Shown here: one piece after another, positions 10,872 to 23,326 of the stretch
Layout of the letters: each line of letters starts with the position of its first letter
Position numbering within the stretch: the first letter of the stretch is position 1
Source of the DNA: Phylloscopus collybita
Taxonomy: Eukaryota > Chordata > Aves > Passeriformes > Phylloscopidae
Assembly: GCA_027886175.1 (NCBI GenBank)
Contig: JAJNNQ010000024.1
Location: 3,518,001 to 3,582,000 of the forward strand
Reading direction: 5' to 3'
Length of the DNA: 64,000 nucleotides
Translations under genes and position numbers: made by a program
The notes under the pieces: model-generated
What the model was told of the DNA's origin: nothing
Database searches by the model: none
What the model saw: the letters and a program-made list of their open reading frames with translations, nothing else

Positions 10872-13800
10872 TCTCTTTCAAATTCCTTCAAAAAAGGATT
10901 TCAAGATAGAATGGACAAGCTATTCATTAAGTGAGTTTTGTAATTTCTACTCTTATAATAATTCAAGTACTTTAAAAAATCTTTGGAAATCAAAGATTAG
11001 CAGAACTGCCACCAGTAAGGTAAAACAATATAAAATGAATAGATTAAGGAGGGTTTTTTGTTTGGGTTTCCCCCCCTCCCCCAATAGTTCACTTATGAAG
11101 AGATCAGAATTTTCTTTTTGTTTTGAAATCTCATTATTTTTCTTCAGTTCTTGAAGGTAAGATTTATGTGATCACATTGTTTGTCTCCTGCTCCAATAAA
11201 CTTTTGACCTTCCAAGTGATTTTAAGCCAAAATTAACAAAGGATTAGAGATCTCAAAGCTTTGATAAAAAACCCCAAAAATATCAAATAAAGGCAGCAAG
11301 AAGAAGGGAGGAGATAATGATGAGCTCTGAATTTGATGTCATTGTTAAACATGAGAAAATCTACCACTGCTCTTACGTGAATATTGCCCTTTCTTTACCT
11401 ACTGCAAAGGGAAGATGAAATAAAGTGACCTGCTTCAAGAAATATTAAAGCTTGTATATTTATGGGGTAAGTATCACCAGGTTTTTAGGGAGGTCCACGT
11501 GGTTTTGGTGCAGCAATTTTTGATATGAGTTAATTTCTACAAAGAAGTGGAACAACTGCAACAGCTCTCAGAAGCTGAAAGCCTCTCAGTCCACCTCTCA
11601 CACTCACAGAGGTGAAAAGGAAATTCACAAAAGGAAAATAGAAATTTCACGTTCAAATTCTTGCTTTATTGTGAGCCAAGCCAGGCATTTTCCCAAGCTC
11701 ACCTGAGATCCCCAAGTGCCTCAGCTGCCCCAGTAGCACCAATGGGAATTTGCTTGTTCACTGAGGATAGAAAAGTTTGGACTGTACTACACAAATTGTC
11801 TCAGTAGCTCTGTGAGTAGACATGTAAATGAAATAGTCTGAAACTGCTGACAGGATATCACCAGAGAAAACTGAGGCTTTACTTTAGTGCTAAAAAGAGA
11901 AAGTTTAGCATTTCATGAGGAGATAATTTCCTAAAAATATAACAATTCAGAATTCAGCAGTAGGTCAAGACCCACCAAGACCTACCAAAACTAGGAAAAG
12001 AAAAACAGTTGTGCATTTGGACAGCCCAGGAAAAAGTTTTATTAATGAGTGAAAGAGTTTTATTTCTCATTAACCTTTCCTGATGTGATTTTTAATAAAT
12101 TAAATGTATGTCCCCAAGCTGAGTTGTGCCAGTGACAGTAACTGGGGAGTGATTTTTCCCTGCCCTTATCTGGACAAATGAGCCTTTATTGTATTTTCTC
12201 TCACCTGTCCAGCTGAGGATGGGAGTGACAGAGCAGCTTTTGTGAGCACCTGGTGTCCAGTCAGTCAAAACACCACAGTCTAGAAGGCTGCAGCTGAAGT
12301 TGTGTTGTATAAATTATTATAAAGGGAGAAAAAAAAAAAAAAAGCTTTCAATCAAGGCCACTGTTTCAGTGACAGAAGATGAAACAGTTTACTGGTTTAT
12401 ATCTTTTTTCCCCAGATATTATTATCCTCAGCCATACATCATTCTGCTGCATTTCCACAAAAAGCCATTGATTCCAGCATGGCTTGGGAGGCAGAAGGAT
12501 GTTCAGCAGAGTGATTGCTCTGGTGGAACCGTGGGCTGTGCTCAGGAGCTGTGGGAAAACATACAGCTTGTTAAACACGTTATAGATTTACCCTCTTCTG
12601 TGGATATGTCACTGCCAGTGCCTTCTGAGTTCAGACAGCATCTTCTTTTAAAGGGCTGGCCCCTGCTCCTCTACCCAAAAAAAGGTTTTGGTGCACTGAG
12701 CTTTGTGTCTGTGGTCAGGGGTGCACATACAGAGAATACTTTTGCATTCCTTCACCCTCAGGAAAAGAAGGGAAGCTTTCCTGTAGTCCCTCTGAGCCTT
12801 CAGTGGGAGTGACTGGGAGTTACACTGCCTCCTGTGATCGATTGGTTTTCTCTTTGAAAATGAAGCCACACAAAAGCACAGCGGGGCAGAGCCTCTGCGC
12901 TTCACAGCCCTGCTCTACCTGTAACAGAATCCTATTTACAGCCAGCAATGGATTGAAAAGGGTTATCAGGCTGAGATCAGCACCTTCAGTGCTTACACAC
13001 AGCCTGGCTTCCTGCTTGGTAGATGGAGTACAAGTTTTCCTTGGAGGTTCAATGGGGAGGACTGAAATTGATGTCTCTGCCCCTGTGATACCTGCTGGTA
13101 TGTTCAGCTGAAAAGATAAAATATGGTTCCCTAGCCTAGAAAGCAAATGAGTAGATCCAGCTGCCCCAGATTTCATTCACAGCATTTTGTTTATGCAGCT
13201 GTAAAACATATTCATGTCTTTAAAGGTATCCTCTGGAAGGGGAAGCACAAATATTTGGAGAATACTGGGAGTGTGCTGAGTTTTTAGAGGTAAAATGGTT
13301 GTGAGCTATGCTACCCTAAAATTCAGAGTTTATCAGGCTTTCAGCTTTGGGGAGAGGTGCTGCTCAAGGGAGGGGGAATGAATGATAAGACAATGTTTTG
13401 TCTTGCTGGCAGAATTTTCCTATCAACCTTGCCCTGAATCCTTTGCAAATGTTCTGTCTTTCTAAAAACCTCGAGTTAGCAAGCGTGCTGAGAGCAGGGA
13501 TGTATTGTGGGCCTCAGTGAAATGAGTCTTTTGACTACAAGGATCAGCTTTTACTTAAAATAGCATCATTGTCATTCCATAGGAGGAATAACAGCTGAGT
13601 CTCAAGAAAAATAAACAGCCATCAGCATGTTCTGCAAACAGAGATGAGAAATGTCCATTATAATCACTGTAAACATCCTGTGCAGGGATAGGGTTGCAAT
13701 ACAAGCAAAACAGTGTAAACACTAAACCCCTGGTCCAGATGGAAAAAATCAATCTCAGCTTTTCCCCATGGGTGTATTGCTGCTCTGAGTGCTGTCTCCA

Positions 13801-15040
13801 GGTGCCTCTCACCTTTCAGAGCTGGTTTGTGTGTGGGAAAGGCAGATGAGGCCCATCATGGGCATTGAAAACCACCAGGGATGGGGTCTATCTCATCCAT
13901 CTGAGCTGGCTGTGGGTAAAAAAGCAGTTCTGGTTTAATGTTTTACAAATCAGGTATTGTAAGGGCTGATAACCACTCACATACCTGCCTAAAACACTTG
14001 TTAGCATTTAGTTTGTTCTCAAGGGCACAAAAAAAGCCAAATGTGAATAAAACACAGGGAAAAGCGAGTTTAAAAGGGATGGAGATCAAGGGCACCTCTG
14101 AAAACATCACTCTTCTCCAGCCACTGGCCTTTTTTTGTACCATACACACCTCTAAATACATGGGACATGTCTGATGGCACAGTATTTCACTGGTTGTGCA
14201 ACATTTCAGCAACTGAAATAACCAGTGGAAATTGTGGCAGACACAAACTGAGCACAAAATATCAATACACCCCCGAGACAAACACACTTCTGCCCACAGG
14301 GGTTTTTCATTGACCCTAGTCATTAGATTATGTCCAAGCATAAGGGGATTTGAGTCCAGTACCTGCACCTCAGGCTTTTACCCATTGTGAACAGGCTTTA
14401 AATAAAATCAGATTTAGTCCTCTCTGGAGTTTACAAGGTCTTTCTCCTTTGCAGCCTATGACAGGCTGTAACTGCCTCCCCCTTGATGGATTGAAGTTCT
14501 CTCTTTGCTGCAGTGTCTCCTGTGGGACCATGAGAGAAATCTATCTTTTCCCCAAATCCTGTCCCATAATTGTGTCCTCTTATTGGATGACAATTATATC
14601 TGTGTCTGAGAACACACATTTCTATGTTTGATAGTGGTCATTTTTAATTTTAATTCTGGCTTGTAGTTTTCTAAATGCTGTGTGTGAGCTTGCGTGTCCA
14701 TGTTTAGGTTCCTCCTAATAATGTTCCCCAATTTAGGAACAAAAAGAATGGAAAACATTTTTCAGAAAACATAATTATGTTGTCATTGAATGTACAGGAC
14801 AGCTACAATTCTGCTTTTGTTTTCTTCAGCAAGATAAAAAAGCCCTAACCCTAAGCCCATGTTTTAAGTGCTGAAATTTAGAGAAAAAAATGTTTCTAGG
14901 TTAATGTCTTAAATATGCCTTTGAATGTGACAGAATCACTTTAAAATGAGGTGTGTAAATAGAGGGAAGAAATCATTAAACCACTTTTTAAATTATTTTA
15001 TTATACCACTGAAGATGAGTTCAGCACAGTATATGAGTTA
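10872..15040. other. Unique noncoding DNA
   Basis: No gene is recognised. The longest open frame of the window lies here (12300-12812, 170 codons). Its N-terminal part is encoded by an A16 run at 12327-12342 (lysines), the rest looks like nothing known, and antisense frames of similar quality overlap it, so I treat it as chance. Two telomere-like CCCTAA units at 14843-14854 are too few to mean anything. Confidence 0.65.
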
Positions 15041-15129
15041 TATAAATATATACACACAGATATATATATCTGTATATATCTATATATCTATATCATCTAT
15101 ATCACTATCTATAAATATATATAATATCA
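15041..15129. repeat. AT-rich (TATATC)n-type tract
   Basis: Degenerate TATATATC/TATCTATA repeats. They include the 18-bp perfect palindrome ACAGATATATATATCTGT at 15056-15073, which could extrude as a cruciform. Confidence 0.9.
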
Positions 15130-16365
15130 TGATCTTTTTGTAGACTTCCTCTACAATGAATGGGCAGAAACAAGCATTTTTAGAATGTGATTTTCCTGAT
15201 CATTTTCTGCTTCTAAATGCGATGAATCATGTCTTATAAGCACTGAATTCTCCCCACTGAGAAAGGGGTATTTATATTCTCTATATAGCAAAATAAGGAT
15301 GAAATATTCAAATACAGATGTCTTCATTTGGACCATGCAGAGCTAAATAGAATCCTATTCCCACATACTGCAAAACTTGGGGGAAAAAAAAATATATTCC
15401 TGTAGCCATAATTGCAAATTTTTATAAATCCACGAGTGCTGCAAGGCTTGCAAATCTTTTAGGATGAGCAAAATCTCAATTTGAGCGTCAAGTCACTTAT
15501 TTTATAGTCTGAATGGGGATGACACGCTCCTGAAAACCTTTCCCTCTCTGCAGCTGCTGAGCCCACCAGAAAACTTAATTGAGCTGCAGCATCTGCCACG
15601 TCTGGTGTGAGAAATGTGCTTCTTGCACCGTGCAAAGAACAACTCTAACACCAGCAGCTGTTTGTGAGGTGCTGGGCTTGCTCTGCAGGGTGAGGGGATC
15701 AGGGATGTCCTGGCTGAGTTCAACAATAAAACACCTTGGTGTTAATTTGGATGGACAGGTTCTGCCAAGGTTCACTGTCTCAGCTCGTTTTCAGGGCTTT
15801 GGGAGGGTTTCAGCCCCGTCCTCAATTGATCATTTTTACTCTGTTGGAATCAATGACTCGTCACCAGTTGCTCTCTGGTGATACATTACTTTTTTTTCCA
15901 TCTCTGTAAAAACCTACGATTTCCTCTTGTTCAAAATCCCTTCAGAAAGGCTACATAATTTATCTGGTTTTATTTCTCAAGAGTTTTGCCTCTTTTCTTC
16001 ATGGAAAAGCCACACTGGAAAAATTCTCTCCTCTCCAAGTGCTCCTTCACATCCCTCTGTGAATGTGCTCCAGCCTTAAGAGAGGTTTTATAGAGAAGCC
16101 CTTTATTTAACTGAAGCATCAAACACCAGAATAAAATCAGAGAGCACAAGGGAAGCAATGAATAGAACTGTGAAAGGCTCATAGCCAAACCAACACAGGG
16201 AGGTGGGAATATCAGGATGATGGTGGCCTGGATCTGAAAGTCAATGACTGCTTGAGATTGCTCACTCCTAACCTTTGACTTCTATATCTGCTCTTCTTCC
16301 CATTCTTGAAAAACTTCTGCAGCATAACAGATCAAAAAGGTATTTTTGTGGTATAAATTTAGTCC
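15130..16365. other. Unique noncoding DNA
   Basis: No gene, repeat family or RNA gene is recognised. Short open frames overlap on both strands near 15500-15880 and are not credible. Confidence 0.65.
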
Positions 16366-16400
16366 AAATGCAGGCAACTCTCTTCAGGTTGCCTGCATTT
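16366..16400. repeat. Perfect 13-bp inverted repeat (hairpin)
   Basis: Arms 16366-16378 (AAATGCAGGCAAC) and 16388-16400 are exact reverse complements around a nine-base loop. Pairing does not continue outward. The stem is too short for a typical pre-miRNA, and there is no transcription signal around it. Confidence 0.9.
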
Positions 16401-18485
16401 CATAAAGGGAAACAAAAGGAAAAAAAAAACCCAGAACCCATCAAATTCTGTTTTGATCTTCAGGCAGAGGCTCAATTATTATTAAAATGAGGTTGGTTAT
16501 AAAAAAACAGCACACAGTATTTACACTTTTCTTTCTGCTTTGACAGACTTGTCCAATTTATGCTGAAGATTAAGGACATGCATATATCTGCCCCATCAGA
16601 AATGCTTTCCATCATTTTTATTTATATGGCACTGGTAAACTAATACTGAAAGTCATTTGAACATTCATTAATATTTTTTTATTTACTCATCAAAAGAATT
16701 GTGATGCCAGATTTGTAATTTTAGAGATAATATTTTTGTCTAGATGCATTTATGTTACGAGCTATAGAATTCCATTTCTCTGTGACAACACCTCAGGTAC
16801 AAGATATTTTTGGTCTGACAGTAATTTTTTTTTTCTCTAATTTCATTCAGAACTTCCCACAGTTGTTTTAAACTAGTCAGTTAATGAGAATCTGAATAAA
16901 GGCGTTTTAACAACTGTACCTAGATCAGCCTGTCACTTTTTTTTTTTTTTTTTGAGCTATTTTAGCTATTAAACTCTAATATTTTCTCTCTGAGTTGCTG
17001 TGTTTCTCCTAGCCAATCTTGGTTTCACCACTTCATTCTTGCTACCTTTTGATAGCAACTGAAATGTTGTCCTACAACCCTAAAGAAAACATATCCAAGG
17101 AGGAAACCTGCAATTTTATTCTGCAATTTACAATAATTAATACCGAAAATCCATACCCATCATCAAAAGAATCACAATGTGCTAATAAGACTCCAAGGGT
17201 CCAGAATCCTCTGCTGAAATAAGTGTGGAAATCCTTCCTGTAAATGGTCCCTTCTTCTAATATTGCACTTCACTGGAACTGAAAATACATAAATCAGGTA
17301 GAATAGGGAGACTGAAGCCAGATTCCTATTTGCTGAAGGAATCAGAAATATTTTTCCCAATGTTTATACTTAATTAATAAGACCTTTGCAGCTTTCTTTA
17401 GTAGGAAAGGAACTTCACCTTTCTTTCATCACTTTAATGAACAGCTCCAGAATAAAGATTTAGGCAAGGTATGCTTTTGGTTTATTTAAAGGTGCTACCT
17501 GTTCTGTGAATGAGATCAGTGAGGGTCTCTCCCTAGACTTTTTGGGATTAAATTCAAGACAGACTTGCAGAATATCCCAGTGAACACAGTGTCTGCATTC
17601 CCAGCAACTCTTTATCTGAAATCCCAGGGAGGGCAGACTGGAGCACTGTGTGAACACTTTTGAATAAGACAATTCTCTATCATATATTTTATCAAAATTA
17701 TTTCAACTTCTAATGGTTTAAATCGGTATTCTACTTGAGTCTTGTAACAGATTATTTTTCCTCATTCCCGGAGAAAGTCAGGAGCATGTTCCTTCTGCTC
17801 TGCTTTCATTAAAATGTTTTAAAGATCTGTTATAGAGAAGAGTCACTACCTTAATCTGGATTGGACTAATTAAGGACACCTCAAAGCATGTGAGAGCATT
17901 AGCCACATTCTTACCAAATATAAATATTTAAAATCAATGGCCTGCCTTGGGAGCTTTGTGAGATTTCTGGATATGTTCCACTGTCCTGTCACACTTTTGT
18001 AAATATTCCTCTTGGTTTCATTTCAGACAGGTTTGCTTCTGTATCAAGTTAGAGGCTGTATTCCCACTCTCTGTTTTCTTGGGTATTTGTTCCTAGCACT
18101 AATTTTTGGGGTTTTTTTCTGATTTATTCTTATTTATTTTGAGCTTGTGGAGTGATCCACACTGACTTTGCTGTCAAGAGATTTCGTTTGTGTGTGAATT
18201 CCTCACTCTCCTTTCATAAGCTTGATTTATGGCTTGCCTTTGAACCCGTTCATTTTATCTTGTACTGAATGTGAATTTGAGACAGAGCTGTACTAATTTG
18301 TCATCTTTTGATACACACAAAATTTTCTCCGTGCTTCCCCCTTTTCATTCACTGTGAAATGTACAGCTTAGACTGACTAACAACTGACTGTTGGTTTCCT
18401 TTTAATATATTTAATATCTAAAATTTACTTGGACTCTTTGAACAGCTAAAAATTTGGCCACCCTAAAGCCTTTTCCTGCCATGCA
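16401..18485. other. Unique noncoding DNA
   Basis: AT-rich DNA without a recognisable gene. It contains a T17 run at 16937-16953. Nothing else can be supported. Confidence 0.65.
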
Positions 18486-18556
18486 CTTAGGAGTTGGACT
18501 TGATGAACCTTCTGGGTCTCTTCTAGCTTGGAATACTCTGTCATAATCTGTGATAA
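18486..18556 (+). mobile_element. CR1 LINE 3' tail fragment
   Basis: The words GGAGTTGGACTTGATGA, GGGTCTCTTCTAGCTTGGAAT and the following CTCTGTCAT/ATCTGTGAT tail repeats match the last part of CR1, where the consensus has GATGATCCTT, GGGTCCCTTCCAACT and ATTCTATGATTCTATGAT. It is more diverged than the copy at 8.9 kb and therefore probably older. Only the 3' terminus is present. Confidence 0.75.
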
Positions 18557-19394
18557 CTGAGAAAATCAATTGCTAAAAAATAATGAATACAAAGCCACCT
18601 GTTTGGCAGAGCCTTGCTTATTATATGGGAACAAAAATGTAGTCAAAAGGAGGTGATTGGTAATTAATTGCATTAAAGAGAAATCAGGGTCTCTAGGCTG
18701 TGATGTCAAATACTCTTTATATCCCTGTGATGGGCTGCAGAGGCAGTTCTCTTTCTAAACTGAATTTCTTTCAAGGGTGTGCTCCATTGAGTTAACCTCT
18801 GTCTTCAGCAGTCCTGAGTAAATTTTTGGCATGATTTACTTCTTAATTACTAATTTGGATGAGTTTTCTGTGAGGCTCCTTACTTGGCTAATAGTTAAGA
18901 TATGAAGTTAAGTCATAGCCACAAATGAGATTTGAACTGTAAGACAGAGCAGCCCAGAGGTTCAGATTACCTTCAATACATTTGATTTAGCAGGTTTGAC
19001 AGAAAAGGTTTTGGAGCAATGTAGATTTTATCATTAAAGAAATTAGAATAGTTTTTTTTAAAAAAAGGCTCATTAATATGACCCACACCTTGTCCCACAA
19101 AAGATGTTTGCTCAGGTGTTGCCTTCAGAAGCTGTTTTACAGTCTGGCTTGTGGACCTAAATAATCATTAGATATACCCTGGAGAGTGGAGGATTGCCAA
19201 GAAAGAGATGAGCAATGAAAAGTATAAGCAGGGAGAGAAGGATATGAAGGGAAATACAAAGTGAGAAATTTTCCAGGACAGAATGTAAGAGGAAAAAAGA
19301 TTAAAAGAATGAAAATTAGTCATTATATCTTTGAGAGCTTTTTTGGGATAAAAAAAAAAGTATATGTAACAGAAAGATACTGAAATTGGAACAG
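18557..19394. other. Unique noncoding DNA
   Basis: Nothing recognisable. There are no open frames of note and no repeat family. Confidence 0.65.
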
Positions 19395-19462
19395 TTTTAT
19401 TTTATTTTATTTTATTTTATTTTATTTTATTTTATTTTATTTTATTTTATTTTATTTTATTT
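19395..19462 (+). repeat. (TTTTA)13 microsatellite
   Basis: A perfect pentanucleotide array of 68 bp with no interruptions, which suggests recent length variation and probable polymorphism. Confidence 0.97.
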
Positions 19463-20401
19463 GGGTACTCTCCTGGTTTTATGTGGGACATTGTTAATTT
19501 TCTTGTAAGTATCTGTTATATGGATGATTCTATAATCCTGGAAACAAATCTTTCCAAATGGACTCTGAACAGGGAAGAAATACGGTTTCATTCCTCTAAA
19601 AAATAGATATCATTATCAATATTGTAAAACTTTGCTGCAAAAAAGTTTCATAGAAACAGAAATCCTTGAGAAAGGTTTGCATTGCAAGCAGATAAGCAAT
19701 TAAGGAAAAAGAAATTGTTACCATAACAGCTTCTTACTGACCCTTTTACTGAATACAAGAATCTCAGAAGTACCTTATATTTGAATGGTATTTTACAGAG
19801 TTATAAAGTAGCCACAGGAAGAGATACATGAAACCACTTTTCATATTCAGTTGAAAAAAATCACACATTCAGCTTCTGAAAAGCAATTTTCTTTTTTTTG
19901 CTGTATTTAATTACTCCTTTGCCCCTTTTGAAGGCCTGGAAATATAGAGAAAAAAAAAAATTAAAAAGGTATTTGTTTGCAACTCCTTGGCTCTATTCCA
20001 GATTCTTCCTTCTGTGCATGAAGACAACAAGCAGATGGTCCTGCCACTGGTCAAAAATATATTGCAAAAGTTGTAAGGGCTTCTTGGTCAATTTTTGTGT
20101 CCTAATAAGGCTAAAGGGGAGCTTTTTAATGGTTTTAAATGGCTGGAAGAGGCAGCAGAGCTAAACCCAGTCTCAGAGCAGTGGTAGAAAGTTCCTCAGA
20201 GCAGCTTGTCCTTAATCCATGGGGAGATTGTGCTTGAACATCCAAGAGAGAGAGGTGCATGGCCTTTAATAGGCACTGCTTGCTCACCATCAGATTGGTC
20301 CAGGTCTGCTCTTGAAAAGCATGAAACTCCCTGGTGTGTGCTCAGTAACCACACACTGTTGTCCCACCACTGCTGAAGAATGGTTTTTATACCCTTTTTA
20401 T
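19463..20401. other. Unique noncoding DNA
   Basis: No gene is recognised. Short A-runs lie near 19950. Confidence 0.6.
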
Positions 20402-20448
20402 ATTCCCTTTATTGGCATGTAGTTCATTCTCTTGGATTAGCCCTTTTT
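20402..20448 (+). repeat. 47-bp direct repeat, copy 1
   Basis: Identical over 47 bp to 21025-21071; it begins ATTCCCTTTATTGGCATG and ends TTAGCCCTTTTT. The two copies are 623 bp apart with unrelated sequence on the outer sides. It is not a known transposon end. Confidence 0.95.
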
Positions 20449-21024
20449 TACATGTATAAAAAACCCCAAATAGTGCCTTTCACTGATTCCTGTTAAAGGG
20501 TTCAGAACTTCCAGGCAGCCTTCTCTGCAGCCTGACAAGAGTGTGCTTTTGGTGCTGTGTACCCTGAGCCAGGAGAGCATTCTGACTGTTTAATTTTTGG
20601 GGTTTGCCCTGGTCTAGCACAGCAATGTTTGCCCTTTCTTTAGCTGGAATAACTGTGTTGGGTTATTCAGCTGCACCAGGGGAGCCTCTGGGGAGCAAAA
20701 AATCTGTTTGTGTGTTTGGACAGAAATTTCTGCAAGGTACAGGAGCAAAGCTGATGGGATCTGTCAGTGCCCAGTGGGGACACAATAAACTCATGGACAG
20801 CAGCAGGATGTGAAGTTTAGTCACAGGATAAGCAGAGAGTGTCTAAACCCATCCATCTATCACTGTGACAGTCCCCTGGAGCTGCTGCCCTTCACCTTTG
20901 CTAATCACATGCAAAGGATCAGGCTGGGACAAGCAGAGAGCTGAGCTTTGCTGGCCACAAATTGATGCCTTCAAGGTTTACACTGCAGTAGCTTCTGCAG
21001 AAAATCTGTTAAGCTCATTCTCAG
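20449..21024. other. Spacer between the 47-bp direct repeats
   Basis: 576 bp of sequence with no recognised family or gene. The open frame at 20604-20813 (69 codons) has no known homologue. This spacer and one repeat copy together could be an inserted or duplicated block. Confidence 0.5.
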
Positions 21025-21071
21025 ATTCCCTTTATTGGCATGTAGTTCATTCTCTTGGATTAGCCCTTTTT
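21025..21071 (+). repeat. 47-bp direct repeat, copy 2
   Basis: Exact second copy of 20402-20448. It runs directly into a T-rich stretch with a T19 run at 21077-21095, whereas copy 1 is followed by ACATGTATAAA. The T-run next to this copy only could reflect a retrotransposition or template-switch junction. Confidence 0.95.
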
Positions 21072-21955
21072 CTTTCTTTTTTTTTTTTTTTTTTTCTGTT
21101 AAATCAATCATTAACACTCCATATTGGGTTTGAAGGGCATTGGGATATCCTTGCAGCCTGCACATTTTAGACATCTGTACAACACTGATTGTGGATGGTT
21201 GAGGTGCAGATGGGGATTTCTCTTTGCCTGTTTTAGCTTTATCCTTTTTGTAATTAACTTGCATCTTATGCATGTCTTGTAAGTGTGATAGGAAGGCTTC
21301 CTGTCTGTGCCAGTCCTGCTGCAACAGGACCAGAGTAAAGGAGGGTTTAATGGTGACAGCAACAAGGAAAAGAGATTCTGACTCTTCTTAAAATTTTACT
21401 TTCATTACTGATGGTGAATACGTGTGGGATAAGATCAGTTTTGGAGAGGGGAAAGGTTACAACAAAAGTAGTACAGGAAAGATGCAAGAAAGGCTTCTTA
21501 TACTGAAATCCTCTGTCTTGTGAAGGGTGATCCTTGCCTTTTTGTACATAAAACTTAATTTTGATGAGGAGTCAGGTATCTTTGGACTGATCTATCCCTC
21601 ATGAACCGTATTAGGATGGTAGAGGCACATGTGTACATGCATGCTATATGAATATTAGGTTTGTATATGAAAGAATCTGAATTCTGCTAACAGTGTGACA
21701 ACACAGATGACACACTTTGTGCTGAATCTTTATTTTTTCTCTATTGAACAAATTCCCTTTTCCTGCACTCTCAGTTCTTGATGGCAGCGCTCAAAGATGT
21801 TCTGAGCTTCTGCTTCCTTTAACTGACTAAGAGGTGACAAATCTCTATCTCCAAGGAAGATCCAATTTAAAAGCCACATTAGTGCAGAGTCTTCAGCTCA
21901 GTACAATATTATAATAAACTTTACTCTTTGTCTCTACTGAGAATACCAACCAGCC

Positions 21956-21995
21956 GTTTATTTTTACCCTCCCAAGTTTATTTTTACCCTCCCAA
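21956..21995 (+). repeat. Perfect 20-bp tandem duplication
   Basis: GTTTATTTTTACCCTCCCAA occurs twice head to tail (21956-21975 and 21976-21995) without a mismatch, so the duplication is probably young. Confidence 0.95.
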
Positions 21996-23310
21996 GGTAC
22001 AAAACTGGTAAGGCACATGCAAGGCTTAGGGTTGTTGTGACTTGGGTTTAGCAGTTCCATGGACTCTGCTGCTCTCTCACTCCTTTCCTGGCTGACAAAT
22101 CTTTAGTCATAACAGCAGTTCTCTCTCCCCGACTATTATTTCAGAAGATGGTTTAAGAAAGCAATTAATAGCCTTAATGAGGACAATAAATGATCCCAAT
22201 GGAACTGATATGCAAATATATATATTTTTAGTGCCCTGCTGAATCAGGTTTGCAGGGCTTATTTCTAACCTCAGTGGTAGAACCACAATTTTCCTGCTGC
22301 TAACCACTTTGCCTCACCAAAAAGGGTTCATTTGGGAACAGCTAATGCTTTCCCAATAACCTACAAGGCTCTCCAGCTGAACATTTCTGTGCTTAGTAAA
22401 TATGCTATTCAGTTGCTAAGAAGAGTAATGGATCCTTAAGTGTACATAAGAATGATTTATTGCATAATGTGAATTTACAGCCCATTACGGGAAATAATTA
22501 CATTCCACTAATTACAAAACTTAATAGTCACTCCAGCCTAGGAAACAGCAGTGTGAGCAAGCAGATTTGCAGCCATGCATTCAAAAGAATGAGCTACATG
22601 AGAAGCAGTTAGCTGAAAATCAGTTTACCATTTAGCCCCAGAGATCTAATTCATGACAAAAGTTGTTTTGAATTAGTCTTTTTTTTCCCATGGTCAACTT
22701 TTCTAAAAACTTGGAGGAAATGGGATCATTAAAGAGGACGAGTAGAAGCATATTAAGAAAGTTCATCAGTCTTCAGATTCACCATATTTCTGATGGAGTC
22801 CCTCAGGAAGAGAGAAAATACTTTTTTTGCTCATGGTGTTGGTGGGTTTTGTAATGAGTTTGTAATAATTTGCTTCCCTCTCTACAGTGCAGACACACTC
22901 CTGTGTCAGGTCCCATTGTTCACACTGGGTAGAGAGTGCAAAGCTGGGTTCTCTCCTCTGAGCTGTGGAAATGATGGGTAACTGCCAGAATCAATTTTTG
23001 TAAATGTGCAGAACAAAGGGCAAGAAGCCTGCTTGGAGATCTCCAGCTGAAATGTAGGCAGCATTCATTTTACTCTTTGGAACCTGGTTCACCCCATCAG
23101 CATCTCGGTGAGGCTGCACAGGGTGGAGTGGGCTGCAGGCTCTACAAGTGAGATATGGAATTTAGGAGACAGATTTTAGGGCAAGATCTGTTAAATTAAA
23201 CAGGAAAATTGCCAAGGACAATTTTAGTTTGATAGAATGGCATGTAATAGGAAGCGGAGCATGTTAATTGATATAAAGGTTTTGATGCTTAGTAAAGTGA
23301 ATGTGATATT

Positions 23311-23326
23311 AAAAAAAAAAAAAAAA
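23311..23326 (+). repeat. Poly-A run (16)
   Basis: Homopolymer A between GTGATATT and CGCCACAC. No retrocopy body is recognised upstream. Confidence 0.95.

Noticed and set aside
12300..12812. Longest open frame in the window (170 codons)
   Set aside because: It starts through a poly-A run coding for lysines, has no recognisable family or domain, and overlapping antisense frames are equally open.
14843..14854. CCCTAACCCTAA, possible interstitial telomere sequence
   Set aside because: Only two units; expected by chance in a window of this size.
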